Below, in pieces: positions 45,273 to 54,439 of a stretch of DNA of 64,000 bases. The notes below the pieces were generated by a model, which did no database searches, was not told the origin of the DNA, and saw only the letters and a program-made list of their open reading frames with translations. The number at the start of each line of letters is the position of its first letter. Within the stretch, counting starts at the first letter, position 1. Origin of the DNA: Cohnella thermotolerans DSM 17683 (lineage in GTDB: Bacteria > Bacillota > Bacilli > Paenibacillales > Paenibacillaceae); contig NZ_AUCP01000013.1 in the NCBI RefSeq assembly GCF_000429825.1, positions 52,033 to 116,032 on the forward strand. The letters are read 5' to 3'. A program made the position numbers and the translations under genes.

Positions 45273-46612
45273 TTGAAGTCTTCCGTCTCCGTTTCTGTCT
45301 TCTCGCCGGCCGGTACCGTGCCGTCCGTGTCCAGCCGGTAGGGCTCCAGCGAATGTCCGTATTTCTCCATATCGGCCGGATTCGGCCGAATTGTCAGCAC
45401 CAGCCAATCTTCCTCCGTCTCCTGCTGCATGACGTCGCCCACCCGGTACGCCAGGGCGGCCAGATCGCCGCGGGATGCCGGAATCCGCAGCCGGCAGACG
45501 GCGCCGAGCAGCTTGTCCTCGATGCGATGCAGCAGATGGTTCATGTCGTGTTCGCTAAAGGCGCTGACGCGCACCGTGTCCGGCCCGCCGGGAAGGAGCG
45601 CCATCGAAGCCGCCGAACAGGCGTCGATCTTGTTGTAGACAAGCAGCTTCGGCTTGCCGGCGGCCCCCAATTCGGTCAGCACTTGCTCGACGACTTCCCG
45701 CTGCCGGTCCCGCATCGGCGAAGAAGCGTCGGTCACGTGGAGCAGCAGATCCGCCTCGTTCGCCTCCTCGAGCGTCGCCCGGAACGCGGCGACCAGATCG
45801 TGCGGCAAATGCTGAATGAACCCGACCGTATCGGTGAGCAGCACTTCCTTGCCGCTCGGCAGCTTCAGCGTGCGCGAAGTCGGGTCGAGCGTGGCGAACA
45901 GCTTATCCTCCGCCAGCACGTCGGCAGCCGTCAGCTGCCGCAGCAGCGTAGACTTGCCCGCGTTCGTATAGCCGACGAGCGCCACTTGCACGACGCCCGC
46001 CTTGCGGCGGCGCTCGCGATGCAGACCGCGATGCGCGGCCACGCTCTCGAGCTGCCGCTTCAGCTCGCCGATCCGCCGGCGAATATGCCGCCGGTCCGTC
46101 TCCAGCTTCGTCTCCCCGGGTCCTCTCGTCCCGATGCCGCCGCCCAGCCGGGACAAATTTTTGCCTTGTCCCGACAAGCGCGGAAGCAGGTACGTCAATT
46201 GCGCCAGCTCGACCTGCAGGATGCCTTCCTTCGTCTTCGCCCGACCGGCGAAAATATCGAGAATAAGCTGGGTGCGGTCGATGATCTTCGCATCCAGCGC
46301 TTCCTCGAGATTCCGGACCTGGGCCCCCGACAGCTCCTGATCGAAGATCGCCGTCGTAATGCCGCGCTCCGCGATCAGCTCTTTGAGCTCGAGCGCCTTG
46401 CCCTTGCCGACGAACCATTTGGCGTCCGGGACGTCCTTGTTCTGCATTCGCGTCTCCACGACTTCGACGCCGGCCGTCTCGGCCAGCTGGATCAGCTCGT
46501 CGAGCGACAGCTGCGGATCGACGCCCGAGCGGCGCGTCTCGTCGGTGACCAGACTGACCAGAAGCGCCCGCTCGCGCAGGTTGGCTTCTGTCTCGTATGA
46601 AGTAGGTCTCAT
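45269..46612 (-). CDS. hflX: ribosome-associated GTPase HflX
   Basis: About 447 residues. N-terminal HflX domain (VGKGKALELKEL, then LSGAQVRNLEEALDAKIIDR and LGGGIGTRGPGETKLETDRR in pieces) followed by a GTPase domain: G1 VGYTNAGKSTLLRQL, G3 DTVGFIQHLPHDLV, G4 VYNKID. It splits stalled ribosomes under stress. The frame can begin at ATG 46633 or ATG 46612 (MRPTSYETEANL). I prefer the latter, which follows a GGAGG, though the spacing of 14 is long. Thirty-five bases after spoVK. Confidence 0.94.
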   Translation of the reverse strand: MRPTSYETEANLRERALLVSLVTDETRRSGVDPQLSLDELIQLAETAGVEVVETRMQNKDVPDAKWFVGKGKALELKELIAERGITTAIFDQELSGAQVRNLEEALDAKIIDRTQLILDIFAGRAKTKEGILQVELAQLTYLLPRLSGQGKNLSRLGGGIGTRGPGETKLETDRRHIRRRIGELKRQLESVAAHRGLHRERRRKAGVVQVALVGYTNAGKSTLLRQLTAADVLAEDKLFATLDPTSRTLKLPSGKEVLLTDTVGFIQHLPHDLVAAFRATLEEANEADLLLHVTDASSPMRDRQREVVEQVLTELGAAGKPKLLVYNKIDACSAASMALLPGGPDTVRVSAFSEHDMNHLLHRIEDKLLGAVCRLRIPASRGDLAALAYRVGDVMQQETEEDWLVLTIRPNPADMEKYGHSLEPYRLDTDGTVPAGEKTETETEDFK

Positions 46613-46646
46613 GTAACGAATCGTTGCCTCCATGTTCGAAAGACGT

Positions 46647-47669
46647 TTAGAGGATCGAAGGCCCCGCGAACGCGGCGGCCGAAGCGGCGGCCGTGGACGG
46701 CGCAGCAGCGCGCAAATCTTCCGGCCTCAGGCTCATCAGCTCCTGCCGTCCCGGCGAACCTTCCGGATATTGCGACAGCAGCCGAACCGCCTGATTGCGA
46801 ATGGCTCTCTCCAGCGCGTTCCGGACAAACCGGGCGTTGCTGAAATGGAACGGAGATTCTCCCTTCTCCTGCACGATCAGCTGCCGGAGCTTCACCAGCG
46901 ACTGGGGCAGCAGCGTATAATCCCGTTCCTTGGCCATTCCTACCGCAATTTGAATGAGTTGGTCGAGCGTATAATCGGGAAACTCCATTTGAATGGGAAA
47001 ACGCGACGGAAGCCCCGGATTCGTCATCAGGAAAAAGTCGATCTCCACCGTATAGCCCGCCAGAATGAGCACGAACTGATTTTTGTAATCTTCCATCGCT
47101 TTGACAAGCGTGTCGATCGCTTCCTTGCCGAAATCCTTCTCTCCGCCCCGCGCCAGACTGTAGGCCTCGTCGATGAACAGCACGCCGCCGAGCGCTTTCT
47201 TCACAAGATCCCTCGTCTTCTGCGCCGTATGGCCGATGTACTCGCCGACAAGATCGGCCCTCTCCACCTCGATCAGATGACCTTTGCTCAGCAGCCCCAT
47301 GCCCTGGAACAGCTTCGCGAGCAAGCGGGCGACCGTCGTCTTGCCCGTTCCCGGATTGCCTTTGAAAATCATGTGATAAACGTGGGCCTCGCTGTGGAGC
47401 CCCGCCTCGCCGCGCATTTGGGCGATTTGGAGAAGCGCGTATATTTCGAACACCAGTTCCTTGACGCTGTCCAAACCGACCATCTTGTCGAGCTCCCGCT
47501 GCCATTCGAGCCACGGGCCGCTGTTCGGAATCGTCTTGATCGGCTCGAACGGCGCAGACGTCGTCGCCGCGCCCGCCGAATCGTTGGATCTCAGGATGAC
47601 GTTAATTTGCCGCGAAGGTCTCGCGTTAGCCGCACTCCGGCTGCCCGCAACTCCCATTCTTCCGTTCAA
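46647..47669 (-). CDS. spoVK: AAA ATPase, stage V sporulation protein K
   Basis: 340 residues. A CbxX/CfqX-type AAA domain: Walker A FKGNPGTGKTTVARLL, Walker B GVLFIDEAYSLARGG, sensor region LILAGYTVEIDFF, and arginine finger context NPGLPSRFPIQMEFPDYT. SpoVK acts during spore maturation in the mother cell. The C-terminus has an Ala-rich tail beyond the family's usual end. The start appears to be TTG 47669, five bases after GGGGGGATTCG. First gene of the conserved spoVK-hflX-ynbB-glnR-glnA order. Confidence 0.92.
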   Translation of the reverse strand: MNGRMGVAGSRSAANARPSRQINVILRSNDSAGAATTSAPFEPIKTIPNSGPWLEWQRELDKMVGLDSVKELVFEIYALLQIAQMRGEAGLHSEAHVYHMIFKGNPGTGKTTVARLLAKLFQGMGLLSKGHLIEVERADLVGEYIGHTAQKTRDLVKKALGGVLFIDEAYSLARGGEKDFGKEAIDTLVKAMEDYKNQFVLILAGYTVEIDFFLMTNPGLPSRFPIQMEFPDYTLDQLIQIAVGMAKERDYTLLPQSLVKLRQLIVQEKGESPFHFSNARFVRNALERAIRNQAVRLLSQYPEGSPGRQELMSLRPEDLRAAAPSTAAASAAAFAGPSIL

Positions 47670-47731
47670 ACGAATCCCCCCGCTGCCGCGTCAGTCGGCA
47701 AATCGCCGCAATAACAATGTATTCCGGCGAA

Positions 47732-48439
47732 TCAGCCTCCATGCAACAACCACTTCTGGCCGAGCCACTTCGTGTAGGCCAGCACTTCCCGTGTGCGGTG
47801 GTAGGCCATGTTCATGGCCTGGCTGTCCGTGACGCTGACCTGCACGGGAGAATAGCCGAGCGAAGCGGCGATGTCCCCGGCACGGGAACCGTGGTACTGA
47901 TGCGTGACGATAATCGCGGTGGTCCAACCGTTGTGTTGCATGATCGCTTGCGAAAATTTCAAGTTTTCGCAGGTGCTGTGGGATTTCGTCTCCATTACGA
48001 CCGCGTCTGCCGGTACGCCTTGCGCCAGCAAATAATTGCGCATCCCTTCGGCCTCCGTCAGCGTCGCTCCGTTATTGTCCAATCCCCCGCTCACGAGAAA
48101 ACGGTCGAAATCCCCCGCGCGGTACAGCTCCAGCGCATGGTCCAGCCTTTCCCGGAGCCCGGGGCTCGGCTTGTCCCGCCATAAGCTGGCGCCCAGCACG
48201 ATGCCGACGTCCGCATGCTTCAGCGCGCCCCCTGCAGGCTGACCGTCGTAGCGCAAGATGATGAAGAACAACGTTGCGCACCAAACGATAAGCGCCGCGG
48301 CTCCCAGCGCCAAGCACCAGGCCAGCAGGCGAAGCAGACGGCGGCTTCCGGAGAGGGAAGCTCTCTTCGGCCTGTCATTCGCTTGGGAACGGCTGTTCAT
48401 CGCGTCGCCCTCCGTGCGTTCGGGCGGCGGCAGGTTCAT
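47732..48439 (-). CDS. YdcF/SanA-like DUF218 membrane protein
   Basis: 235 residues. A single N-terminal transmembrane helix (about 36-60) followed by an extracellular DUF218 domain (ADVGIVLGASLWRDKPSPGL, FDRFLVSGGLDNNG, VVMETKSHSTCENL, AIIVTHQYHGSRA). Family members act at the envelope in ways not fully known. ATG 48439 has AAGG upstream and overlaps the DUF402 gene stop by four bases. Confidence 0.85.
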   Translation of the reverse strand: MNLPPPERTEGDAMNSRSQANDRPKRASLSGSRRLLRLLAWCLALGAAALIVWCATLFFIILRYDGQPAGGALKHADVGIVLGASLWRDKPSPGLRERLDHALELYRAGDFDRFLVSGGLDNNGATLTEAEGMRNYLLAQGVPADAVVMETKSHSTCENLKFSQAIMQHNGWTTAIIVTHQYHGSRAGDIAASLGYSPVQVSVTDSQAMNMAYHRTREVLAYTKWLGQKWLLHGG

Positions 48440-48996
48440 TCTGCATCCTTCTCCCATCCGAGCTGCTCAAGCAGCGTTTTGCGATGACGCAAACTCATAT
48501 CGAAGTAAGGGAACTTCTTCTGCCGGATCATCGAGAGCAGGCGCCCGGCCGTCTTCTGCGCCATGGCCGAATCCCGCGGGGTAATGTGCCCTTCGTCCAG
48601 CGCTTCCTCCAGCTCGTCTTCGTCGAGAAGCAGCGTCTCCCCGGTCGGCAGCACAACGATATCCAAGTACAGGTCGTCGAACCAGGGCACCTGCTGATCG
48701 GTCAGCCCTTGCGTTTTGCACACGTCTATGTACCATTGCACGACTTTGCCTTTATCGTCAAACATCGTCGTCACGACAAAATGCTCCCCGCGCGGAAAAT
48801 GCTGCATCCATAAATACCCCTTGTCCGCCAGGCACATCCGGCGTCCGTTGTATTCCTTCCACAGCGGGTCCCTCAAATCGTGAATACGATACATCGTGAC
48901 GAAGCCGTGGAAATTCGGCTCGTCGATCGGAAAGCAGGCATAACTTTTCTTAAGTATCCGGCGCCAATTCGCCCGGTCCGAAAATTTACGTTTCAT
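48436..48996 (-). CDS. DUF402 (FomD/YgaC-like) protein, probable nucleotide phosphatase
   Basis: 186 residues with the DUF402 core: MCLADKGYLWMQHFPRGEHF, VVQWYIDVCKTQ, and the acidic metal-binding segment DLYLDIVVLPTG with LLLDEDELEEAL. The fold is shared with FomD and YgaC/Ntdp, which hydrolyse nucleoside phosphates; activity here is inferred. GGAGAC lies ahead of ATG 48996. It overlaps the YdcF-like gene. Confidence 0.83.
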   Translation of the reverse strand: MKRKFSDRANWRRILKKSYACFPIDEPNFHGFVTMYRIHDLRDPLWKEYNGRRMCLADKGYLWMQHFPRGEHFVVTTMFDDKGKVVQWYIDVCKTQGLTDQQVPWFDDLYLDIVVLPTGETLLLDEDELEEALDEGHITPRDSAMAQKTAGRLLSMIRQKKFPYFDMSLRHRKTLLEQLGWEKDAE

Positions 48997-49094
48997 GACT
49001 GTGTTCGTCTCCGGTAATTGATTTACACAAAGCTTACCACAACTTACCGCCGCTCACCAGCGAACGGCGGATTCGTCGGGCGGGACGCCTCGTT

Positions 49095-49535
49095 TCAACG
49101 CCAATTTTTAACCATGCGGACGTGGGGAATGCCGGCGTCCAGGAACGGTTCGGTCGATACCGTCTCATAGCCGAGCTTGCGGTAAAAAGGCTCCGCGGAG
49201 CATTGGGCGTCCAATACGACGCCGGTGCAGCCGCTGCTGCGCGCATCCTCCTCCATGGCGCCGACGATGAGCCGGCCGACCGAACGGCCTCTGTAGCTTG
49301 CGAGCACGGCAATGCGTTGAAATTTGGCGATGCCGGGCTTGTATTCCCGCCAGCGGGCGGCGGCGATCGTCTCGTCCCCATCCTTGACGATAAAATGCCG
49401 GCACGCTTCCGGCGAAGCGTCGTATTCGTCCCATTCCAGATCTTCGGGCACGCCTTGTTCCTGCACGAATACCGCTTTGCGGACGCGCAATCCTTCGGCA
49501 AGCTGCTCAGCGGTCGTTACTTTTAGACTTTCCAT
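49095..49535 (-). CDS. GNAT-family N-acetyltransferase (ElaA/YjcF-like)
   Basis: 146 residues. An N-terminal LRVRKAVFVQEQGVPEDLEWD block, typical of the YjcF/ElaA group, and the acetyl-CoA loop IAVLASYRGRSVGRLIVGAM. The substrate is unknown. AAGGAG precedes ATG 49535. Followed by a gap of about 100 bases to the DUF402 gene. Confidence 0.87.
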   Translation of the reverse strand: MESLKVTTAEQLAEGLRVRKAVFVQEQGVPEDLEWDEYDASPEACRHFIVKDGDETIAAARWREYKPGIAKFQRIAVLASYRGRSVGRLIVGAMEEDARSSGCTGVVLDAQCSAEPFYRKLGYETVSTEPFLDAGIPHVRMVKNWR

Positions 49536-49566
49536 GTGTAGCGTCGCTCCTTCATGAAGATTGGAT

Positions 49567-49617
49567 AAAAAGGGGGCTATCCCGCAGGTTTATTCCAACC
49601 TTTGGGGACAGCCCCCC
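49567..49617 (-). terminator. terminator after the PBP1A gene
   Basis: Minus-strand stem GGGGGCTGTCCCC with GGGATAGCCCCC, followed by TTTTTATCC. Confidence 0.85.
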
Positions 49618-49632
49618 TCCGCTCTTGCCGGT

Positions 49633-52212
49633 TCACCTGGCCGGCGTAACGGTCACGCCGGTGTCCGATGCGCCCGGCAGCGGGCTCGGCGAGCCTCCCT
49701 GCATATTTAGAGCGTCGCCTTGCCCTTGACCCTGGTTCGCGCCTTGGCCTTGGCCCTGACCTTGGCCCAGGCCGGATCCCTGATCTTGGCCTTGGCCCTG
49801 ACCTTGATCCTGACCCGGTTCTTGGCTTTGCCCGGGTCCCTGATCTTGGCCCGGAACTTCTCCTTGTCCCGGTCCCTGATCCTGCCCGTCCGTCGGCGGC
49901 ACGCCGGTGTCCGTTCCCGAATCCGCGGGCGGCTCACTCGGCGGCAGTTCTCCGTTCTGCCCCGGGCTCTCCGACGGCAAGTCCGTCGTGATCGTCACCG
50001 ACACTTGCGGCGAGGCGGGCCCTTCGGTTTTCGTATTCGCGTCGTACGCCGTCACGTAGTACGTGTAGGTCATCTCCGGAAGAATGGCCATATCGGTGTA
50101 GGCCGGTTCGCCGATTTCGGCCAGCAGGCTGAAGTTCGCCTCACCGTCCGCCTTGCGGTACACCTTGTAGGTGATGTTGTTTCCGGCGACGGGGGTCCAG
50201 GTCAGCCCCACATTTACCTGCTCGGTATCGTAGTTGGCGACCAGGCCCGTCACCGAATCCGGCGCCTTCACCTGGTCGACGCCCTCCGGTTTCGGGAACG
50301 ACAGCTTCTTGTGGCCCTTGAGGGCGGCGGACATGACCTTGGAGAACAGGGCGGCCGCCTGGCCGCTGCTTTTCTTCACGTAATGATCCTTGTCCGTCAC
50401 GTCGTAGCCCATCCACACGGCCGCCGTCCACTCCGGCGTATAGCCGACGAACCAGACGTCGCGGTTGCCGCTGGAGCTGACGCCCTTGAGGCCGAGCTGC
50501 GTCGTCCCCGTCTTGCCCGCCACCGTCCGTCCGCTTATTTTCGCCTTCGTGCCGGTGCCGTCCGAGACGACGCCTTTCATAATTTCCGTCACGTAATAAG
50601 CCGTTTTCGGATTCATGACCTGCTTGGCGTTCGATTTGAACTCATAAATCGTCTTGCCCGACATGTTCGTAATTTTCTCGATGCTGTGCGGGTCCTGCAG
50701 CGTGCCTCCGTTCGCGAAGGCGCCGTAAGCGCGGACCATCTGCAGCGGGGATACCCCGTCCGTCAAGCCGCCGAGCGCGATGGCGAGGTTCCGGTCTTCG
50801 GGACTCAGCTCGATGCCCAGCTTGTCGGCGAAATCGATGCCTTTCTGCACGCCGATCTGGTTGAGCAGCCATACGGCCGGCTGGTTGCGGGAATCCTTGA
50901 TCGCGTCCGCCATCGTGACCGCTCCGATATACTTTCTGCTGTTGGAATCGGTCGGACAATACTTGCCGTTGTCGTAGCAAACCTTGTCGTCCCGAAGAAT
51001 CGACCACGGGAAGTAGTCGCCCGTCTCGATCGCCGGCCCGTAAGAAGCGATCGGCTTGAACGACGAACCCGGCTGTCTTCCCTTGGTGACGCGGTTCCAT
51101 CCCTTCTTGGCGTAGTCGCGTCCTCCCACCATCGCCTTGAGCGAGCCGTCGTGCTGGTCCATGATGACCATCGCGCCCTGGATCGGCGTATCGTCCTCGC
51201 TTTTCTCAAAGTTGTCGTCGTTCTCGAACTGATCCTCCATCGCCTTCTGGGCGCCCGTGTCGATCGTCGTATAAATGGTGTAGCCGCCGGTGAGCAGCTG
51301 GTCTTCGGTCATGCCGGTCACCTGCTGCGCTTCGTCCACCACGTAATCGATATAGGTCAAATACTGCGATCCCTGCTTCGACGACGCGGGTGGCTCGTAC
51401 TTCCAGGCCAGCGCCTTCTGCTTCTCCGCTTCGGTAATCAGTCCCTGGTCTTCCATAATGCCGAGCACGACCGCCCGGCGCTCCATCGACTTCTCCGGAT
51501 TGGAGATCGGGTTGTAGACGCTCGGCGCTTTCGGAATGCCGGCCAGGATGGCGATTTGCGCCGTCGTCAGCTTGTTCAGATCGTCGACGTTGAAGTAATA
51601 TTTCGCCGCCGTCTTGATGCCCCAGTTCCCTTTGCCGAAGTAGATCCGGTTCAGGTACAGCTCCAGAATTTCGTCCTTCGATTTATGATTCTCCAGCGCA
51701 AGCGCGATGGAAGCCTCCGTTCCCTTGCGGAAAAGCGTCTTGTCCGCGTTCAGGAACAGATTGCGCGCCACCTGCTGCGTGATCGTGCTGGCGCCTTCCG
51801 CGGCGCTGCGGGCGATAATATCCTTTACCAGCGCCCGGCCGATGCCCCACAGGTCAACGCCTCCGTGCTCGTAGAACCGCTTGTCCTCCACGGCCACGAA
51901 GGCGTCCCGGACTTCTTTGGGAATGTCGCTGATCTTCACGTATTCCCGGTTGCCCCCGGACACATAGAGCTTGGAAATTTCGTTGCCGGAAGCGTCCACG
52001 ATGCGGGAGGCTTGCTCCATATCGTTAAGCTTGTCGACGTTGCGGCTCAGAATGCGTTCCCCGTTCAGTATGACAAGCAGATATCCTACGACTGCGCAGA
52101 CGACGGCGAACAGAACGACGAAGGACAGCCACAGCAACGGTCTTCCCTTGCTGCGTTTGCCGCGCGGCGCTTTGCCCTTTCGCTTCTTGTCCGCTTTTTC
52201 TGCCGATCTCAT
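49633..52212 (-). CDS. bifunctional penicillin-binding protein 1A
   Basis: 859 residues. Basic cytoplasmic start, one transmembrane helix (26-49), glycosyltransferase domain (about 65-240; catalytic Glu109 in VEDKRFYEHGGVD, GASTITQQVARNL), transpeptidase domain (about 345-630; Ser383 in PGSSFKP, Ser441-Arg-Asn, Lys567 in AGKTGTT), a fibronectin type III domain (about 655-745) and a tail. Residues about 776-832 are almost only Gln, Gly and Asp, like a cell-wall-spanning linker. It polymerises and crosslinks peptidoglycan on the outer face of the membrane. Start ATG 52212 has GGGGAG upstream. The FN3 module plus tail resemble PBP1a of Bacillus. Confidence 0.95.
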   Translation of the reverse strand: MRSAEKADKKRKGKAPRGKRSKGRPLLWLSFVVLFAVVCAVVGYLLVILNGERILSRNVDKLNDMEQASRIVDASGNEISKLYVSGGNREYVKISDIPKEVRDAFVAVEDKRFYEHGGVDLWGIGRALVKDIIARSAAEGASTITQQVARNLFLNADKTLFRKGTEASIALALENHKSKDEILELYLNRIYFGKGNWGIKTAAKYYFNVDDLNKLTTAQIAILAGIPKAPSVYNPISNPEKSMERRAVVLGIMEDQGLITEAEKQKALAWKYEPPASSKQGSQYLTYIDYVVDEAQQVTGMTEDQLLTGGYTIYTTIDTGAQKAMEDQFENDDNFEKSEDDTPIQGAMVIMDQHDGSLKAMVGGRDYAKKGWNRVTKGRQPGSSFKPIASYGPAIETGDYFPWSILRDDKVCYDNGKYCPTDSNSRKYIGAVTMADAIKDSRNQPAVWLLNQIGVQKGIDFADKLGIELSPEDRNLAIALGGLTDGVSPLQMVRAYGAFANGGTLQDPHSIEKITNMSGKTIYEFKSNAKQVMNPKTAYYVTEIMKGVVSDGTGTKAKISGRTVAGKTGTTQLGLKGVSSSGNRDVWFVGYTPEWTAAVWMGYDVTDKDHYVKKSSGQAAALFSKVMSAALKGHKKLSFPKPEGVDQVKAPDSVTGLVANYDTEQVNVGLTWTPVAGNNITYKVYRKADGEANFSLLAEIGEPAYTDMAILPEMTYTYYVTAYDANTKTEGPASPQVSVTITTDLPSESPGQNGELPPSEPPADSGTDTGVPPTDGQDQGPGQGEVPGQDQGPGQSQEPGQDQGQGQGQDQGSGLGQGQGQGQGANQGQGQGDALNMQGGSPSPLPGASDTGVTVTPAR
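49717..49887 (-). repeat. Gln/Gly-rich low-complexity tract in the PBP1A gene
   Basis: A degenerate 6- to 12-base repeat built from CAGGGNCAAGG-like units encodes QG/QD/PG dipeptides. Such tracts change length easily by slippage. Confidence 0.8.
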
Positions 52213-52260
52213 GGAATCTCCCCTTTTTGCAGTTTTGTCTGTCTCTATGATGGTCCAGTC

Positions 52261-52288
52261 AAAAGAAGAACAACCCGCTCACGGGTTG
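52261..52288 (-). terminator. terminator after hfq
   Basis: Minus-strand hairpin CAACCCG-TGAG-CGGGTTG followed by TTCTTCTTTT. Confidence 0.75.
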
Positions 52289-52366
52289 CTCGATTGGCCG
52301 GTCTATTCTGTTAGACGCAATGTGGGGGTGAAAAGTTTCAAAAACCCGCCCCGGAGGAGGAACGCT

Positions 52367-52609
52367 TCAGGCATCCGATCCGGTGTCCTGCTGCTGAAGG
52401 GATACGTTGCGCTGCGGCGTGAACGTGCTGATGGCATGCTTGTATACCATCTGCTGGCGCCCTTCGCTGTCGATGACGATCGTGAAGTTGTCAAAGGCGC
52501 GCACGACGCCGCGGATTTGGAATCCGTTGGTCAAATAAACCGTGACCGGAATACTGTCCTTGCGCAATTGATTGAGAAACGTATCCTGGATGTTAATGGA
52601 CTTGTTCAT
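52367..52609 (-). CDS. hfq: RNA chaperone Hfq
   Basis: 80 residues. Sm1 motif in [21 protein letters not shown] and Sm2 motif YKHAIST, both intact; the C-terminal tail is short, as in Firmicutes. It forms a hexamer binding sRNAs and mRNAs. Located 27 bases after miaA, the widespread miaA-hfq arrangement, and probably co-transcribed from mutS onward. Confidence 0.97.
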   Translation of the reverse strand: MNKSINIQDTFLNQLRKDSIPVTVYLTNGFQIRGVVRAFDNFTIVIDSEGRQQMVYKHAISTFTPQRNVSLQQQDTGSDA

Positions 52610-52636
52610 TACCGGTAACCCCCATCGCCATATAGA

Positions 52637-53662
52637 TTATGAACAAATATATTCAAGATCGAATGGAAACTTTCCTGCTATTATAGCACAAATCTCTTTG
52701 AAAAGATCGGAGTTTTTTCTTCCTTCGCCCGCCTCCACCCATTGAAGATCTCTCATATGCCGGAACCACGACAGCTGGCGCTTCGCGAAATGCCGCGTAT
52801 CCCGCTTCAGCAGCGTAACGGCGGCTTCGTAATCGAGCTCGCCCGCGAGGTAGGCGGCGATCTCCTTGTAGCCGAGCGCCTGCATCGAGACGGCCCCGCG
52901 GGGAACGCCTTCCTCCAGCAGGCGGGACACCTCCTTCACGAGCCCCTGCTCCAGCATTTTATCGACCCGGGCGTCGATTCTCCGGTACAGCTCGGCGCGG
53001 TCCATCGTCAAGCCGATGAGACAGAGCCGGTACGGCGACGTCTTGTCGTCGCCCCGTTCCTGGCTTTGCAGGTCGGACAGAGGCCGGCCCGTCAGCTCGT
53101 ATATTTCGAGCGCGCGGATAATTCGCCGCTCGTCGTTCGGATGCAGCTTCCGCGCCGACGGCGGATCGACTTCGGCCAGCCGGTCGTGAAGCGCCTGCGA
53201 CCCGTGCTCCCGCGCGAAAGCGCTCATCCGCTCGCGGAACGCCTCGTCGCTGCCGTAGCTTTGGAAGCGGTAGCCGTAGCAGACCGATTCGACGTACAAG
53301 CCGGTTCCGCCGACGATGAACGGGAGCCGGCCTCTGCCGTGGATGTCCCGGATCGCAGCGGTGCATGCTTCCTGGAAGTCGGCCGCGGAGAACGGCTCCT
53401 TCGGATCGCGGACGTCGATCAGATGGTGCGGAATGCCCCTCCGCTCTTCGGGCGGAAGCTTCGCCGTCCCGATATCCATCCCCCGGTACACTTGCATCGA
53501 ATCGCCGCTAATGATTTCGCAGCCGAATTTCTCGGCGACGCTCAGGCTGAGCTCGGTTTTGCCGACGGCCGTAGGCCCCACCAGCACGAGCAAAGGAGGA
53601 CGCTTGTCCTCCGCATCGGCCGCGCCTCCGACTTGCGGCGCGGCCGTCGTAATCGTCGTCAA
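52637..53662 (-). CDS. miaA: tRNA dimethylallyltransferase
   Basis: 341 residues. P-loop VGPTAVGKTELSLSVAE, the substrate motif GDSMQVYRGMDIGTAK, HHLIDVRDP, and the insertion region IVGGTGLYVES. It adds the isopentenyl group to A37 of tRNAs reading UNN codons. The start is TTG 53662, overlapping the stop of the methyltransferase gene as TTGA, with GGAG ten bases upstream, so initiation is probably coupled. The N-terminal extension (TTITTAAPQVGG) is not conserved. Confidence 0.95.
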   Translation of the reverse strand: MTTITTAAPQVGGAADAEDKRPPLLVLVGPTAVGKTELSLSVAEKFGCEIISGDSMQVYRGMDIGTAKLPPEERRGIPHHLIDVRDPKEPFSAADFQEACTAAIRDIHGRGRLPFIVGGTGLYVESVCYGYRFQSYGSDEAFRERMSAFAREHGSQALHDRLAEVDPPSARKLHPNDERRIIRALEIYELTGRPLSDLQSQERGDDKTSPYRLCLIGLTMDRAELYRRIDARVDKMLEQGLVKEVSRLLEEGVPRGAVSMQALGYKEIAAYLAGELDYEAAVTLLKRDTRHFAKRQLSWFRHMRDLQWVEAGEGRKNSDLFKEICAIIAGKFPFDLEYICS

Positions 53663-54438
53663 ACGTCAATCACTCCGTAAGCGACGGAGGAATCCGTCAT
53701 GCGGCCCCGCTCGAAGCCGAGACGCTCGAATTCCCCGCTGTCGCGGTGTTCTTTGAGCACGATCCGCTTGCGGGCGACGCGGCGAGCCTCGGCCACGCTC
53801 TCCTCCGAGAGCGGCGCGTCTTCCGCCACGGCGCGAAGCGGCCGCAGCGAGGCCGACGCCATGACCGGCTTCGTAAACATCGGATCGAAGTAGACGATGT
53901 CGCAGCTGCGGTCCGGAAGCGAGCGGAGATACCGCAGATGATCGGTTTTGACGTGCTCGATGCGCCGCATCGCTTCGTCGACGTCGGGCAGCTCCGACCG
54001 GTACACGCGCATGCCTTCCCGCACGATGACGTGGAGAACGTCCGACGCTTCCAGCGCCGTCACCCGGCCGCTCTCTCCGACCGCGTACGAGAGCACGAGC
54101 GAATCGGAGCCGAGTCCGGCCGTGCAATCCAGCACCGTATCCCCGGGCCGCGCGTCGGCCGCCCGCACCAGCCCGTCGTCGCCGCCCTCGCGAAGCCGCT
54201 TCACCCGGATCAGTCCCATGCTCGGATGGTAAAAAAGCGGAGGTTCTTCCCCGCGCACGAACCGCAGCGTATCCGGGCCGACGACCAGAATGCCGTCCGC
54301 GGCGTCGGGCCGAAGGCGGCCGAGCTTGCGAAGCGTGTTCCGGCCGCGCGGAACGCAAGCGCATTTCAGTTCCGCCGCCAGCCGGCGCGCCCGCTCGATC
54401 GTCCCCGGCTCCGGGCGCTCGGTCGTTGTGACGATCAA
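53659..54438 (-). CDS. class I SAM-dependent methyltransferase (RsmJ-like)
   Basis: 259 residues. SAM motif VLDCTAGLGSDSLVLSYA, an acidic residue in VTALEASDV, and IVYFDPMFTKPV resembling the DPMF/DPMYP catalytic motif of RsmJ, the 16S rRNA m2G1516 enzyme of E. coli; the target here is inferred. It begins at TTG 54438 just after mutL ends and overlaps miaA. The N-terminal 95 residues are more divergent, with a charged RPDAADGILVVGPD region. Confidence 0.82.
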   Translation of the reverse strand: MIVTTTERPEPGTIERARRLAAELKCACVPRGRNTLRKLGRLRPDAADGILVVGPDTLRFVRGEEPPLFYHPSMGLIRVKRLREGGDDGLVRAADARPGDTVLDCTAGLGSDSLVLSYAVGESGRVTALEASDVLHVIVREGMRVYRSELPDVDEAMRRIEHVKTDHLRYLRSLPDRSCDIVYFDPMFTKPVMASASLRPLRAVAEDAPLSEESVAEARRVARKRIVLKEHRDSGEFERLGFERGRMTDSSVAYGVIDV

Positions 54439-54439
54439 T

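Noticed and set aside
49717..49887. CRISPR-like array
   Set aside because: The repeats are short, uneven, in frame and coding within the PBP1A gene; there are no spacers or cas genes.
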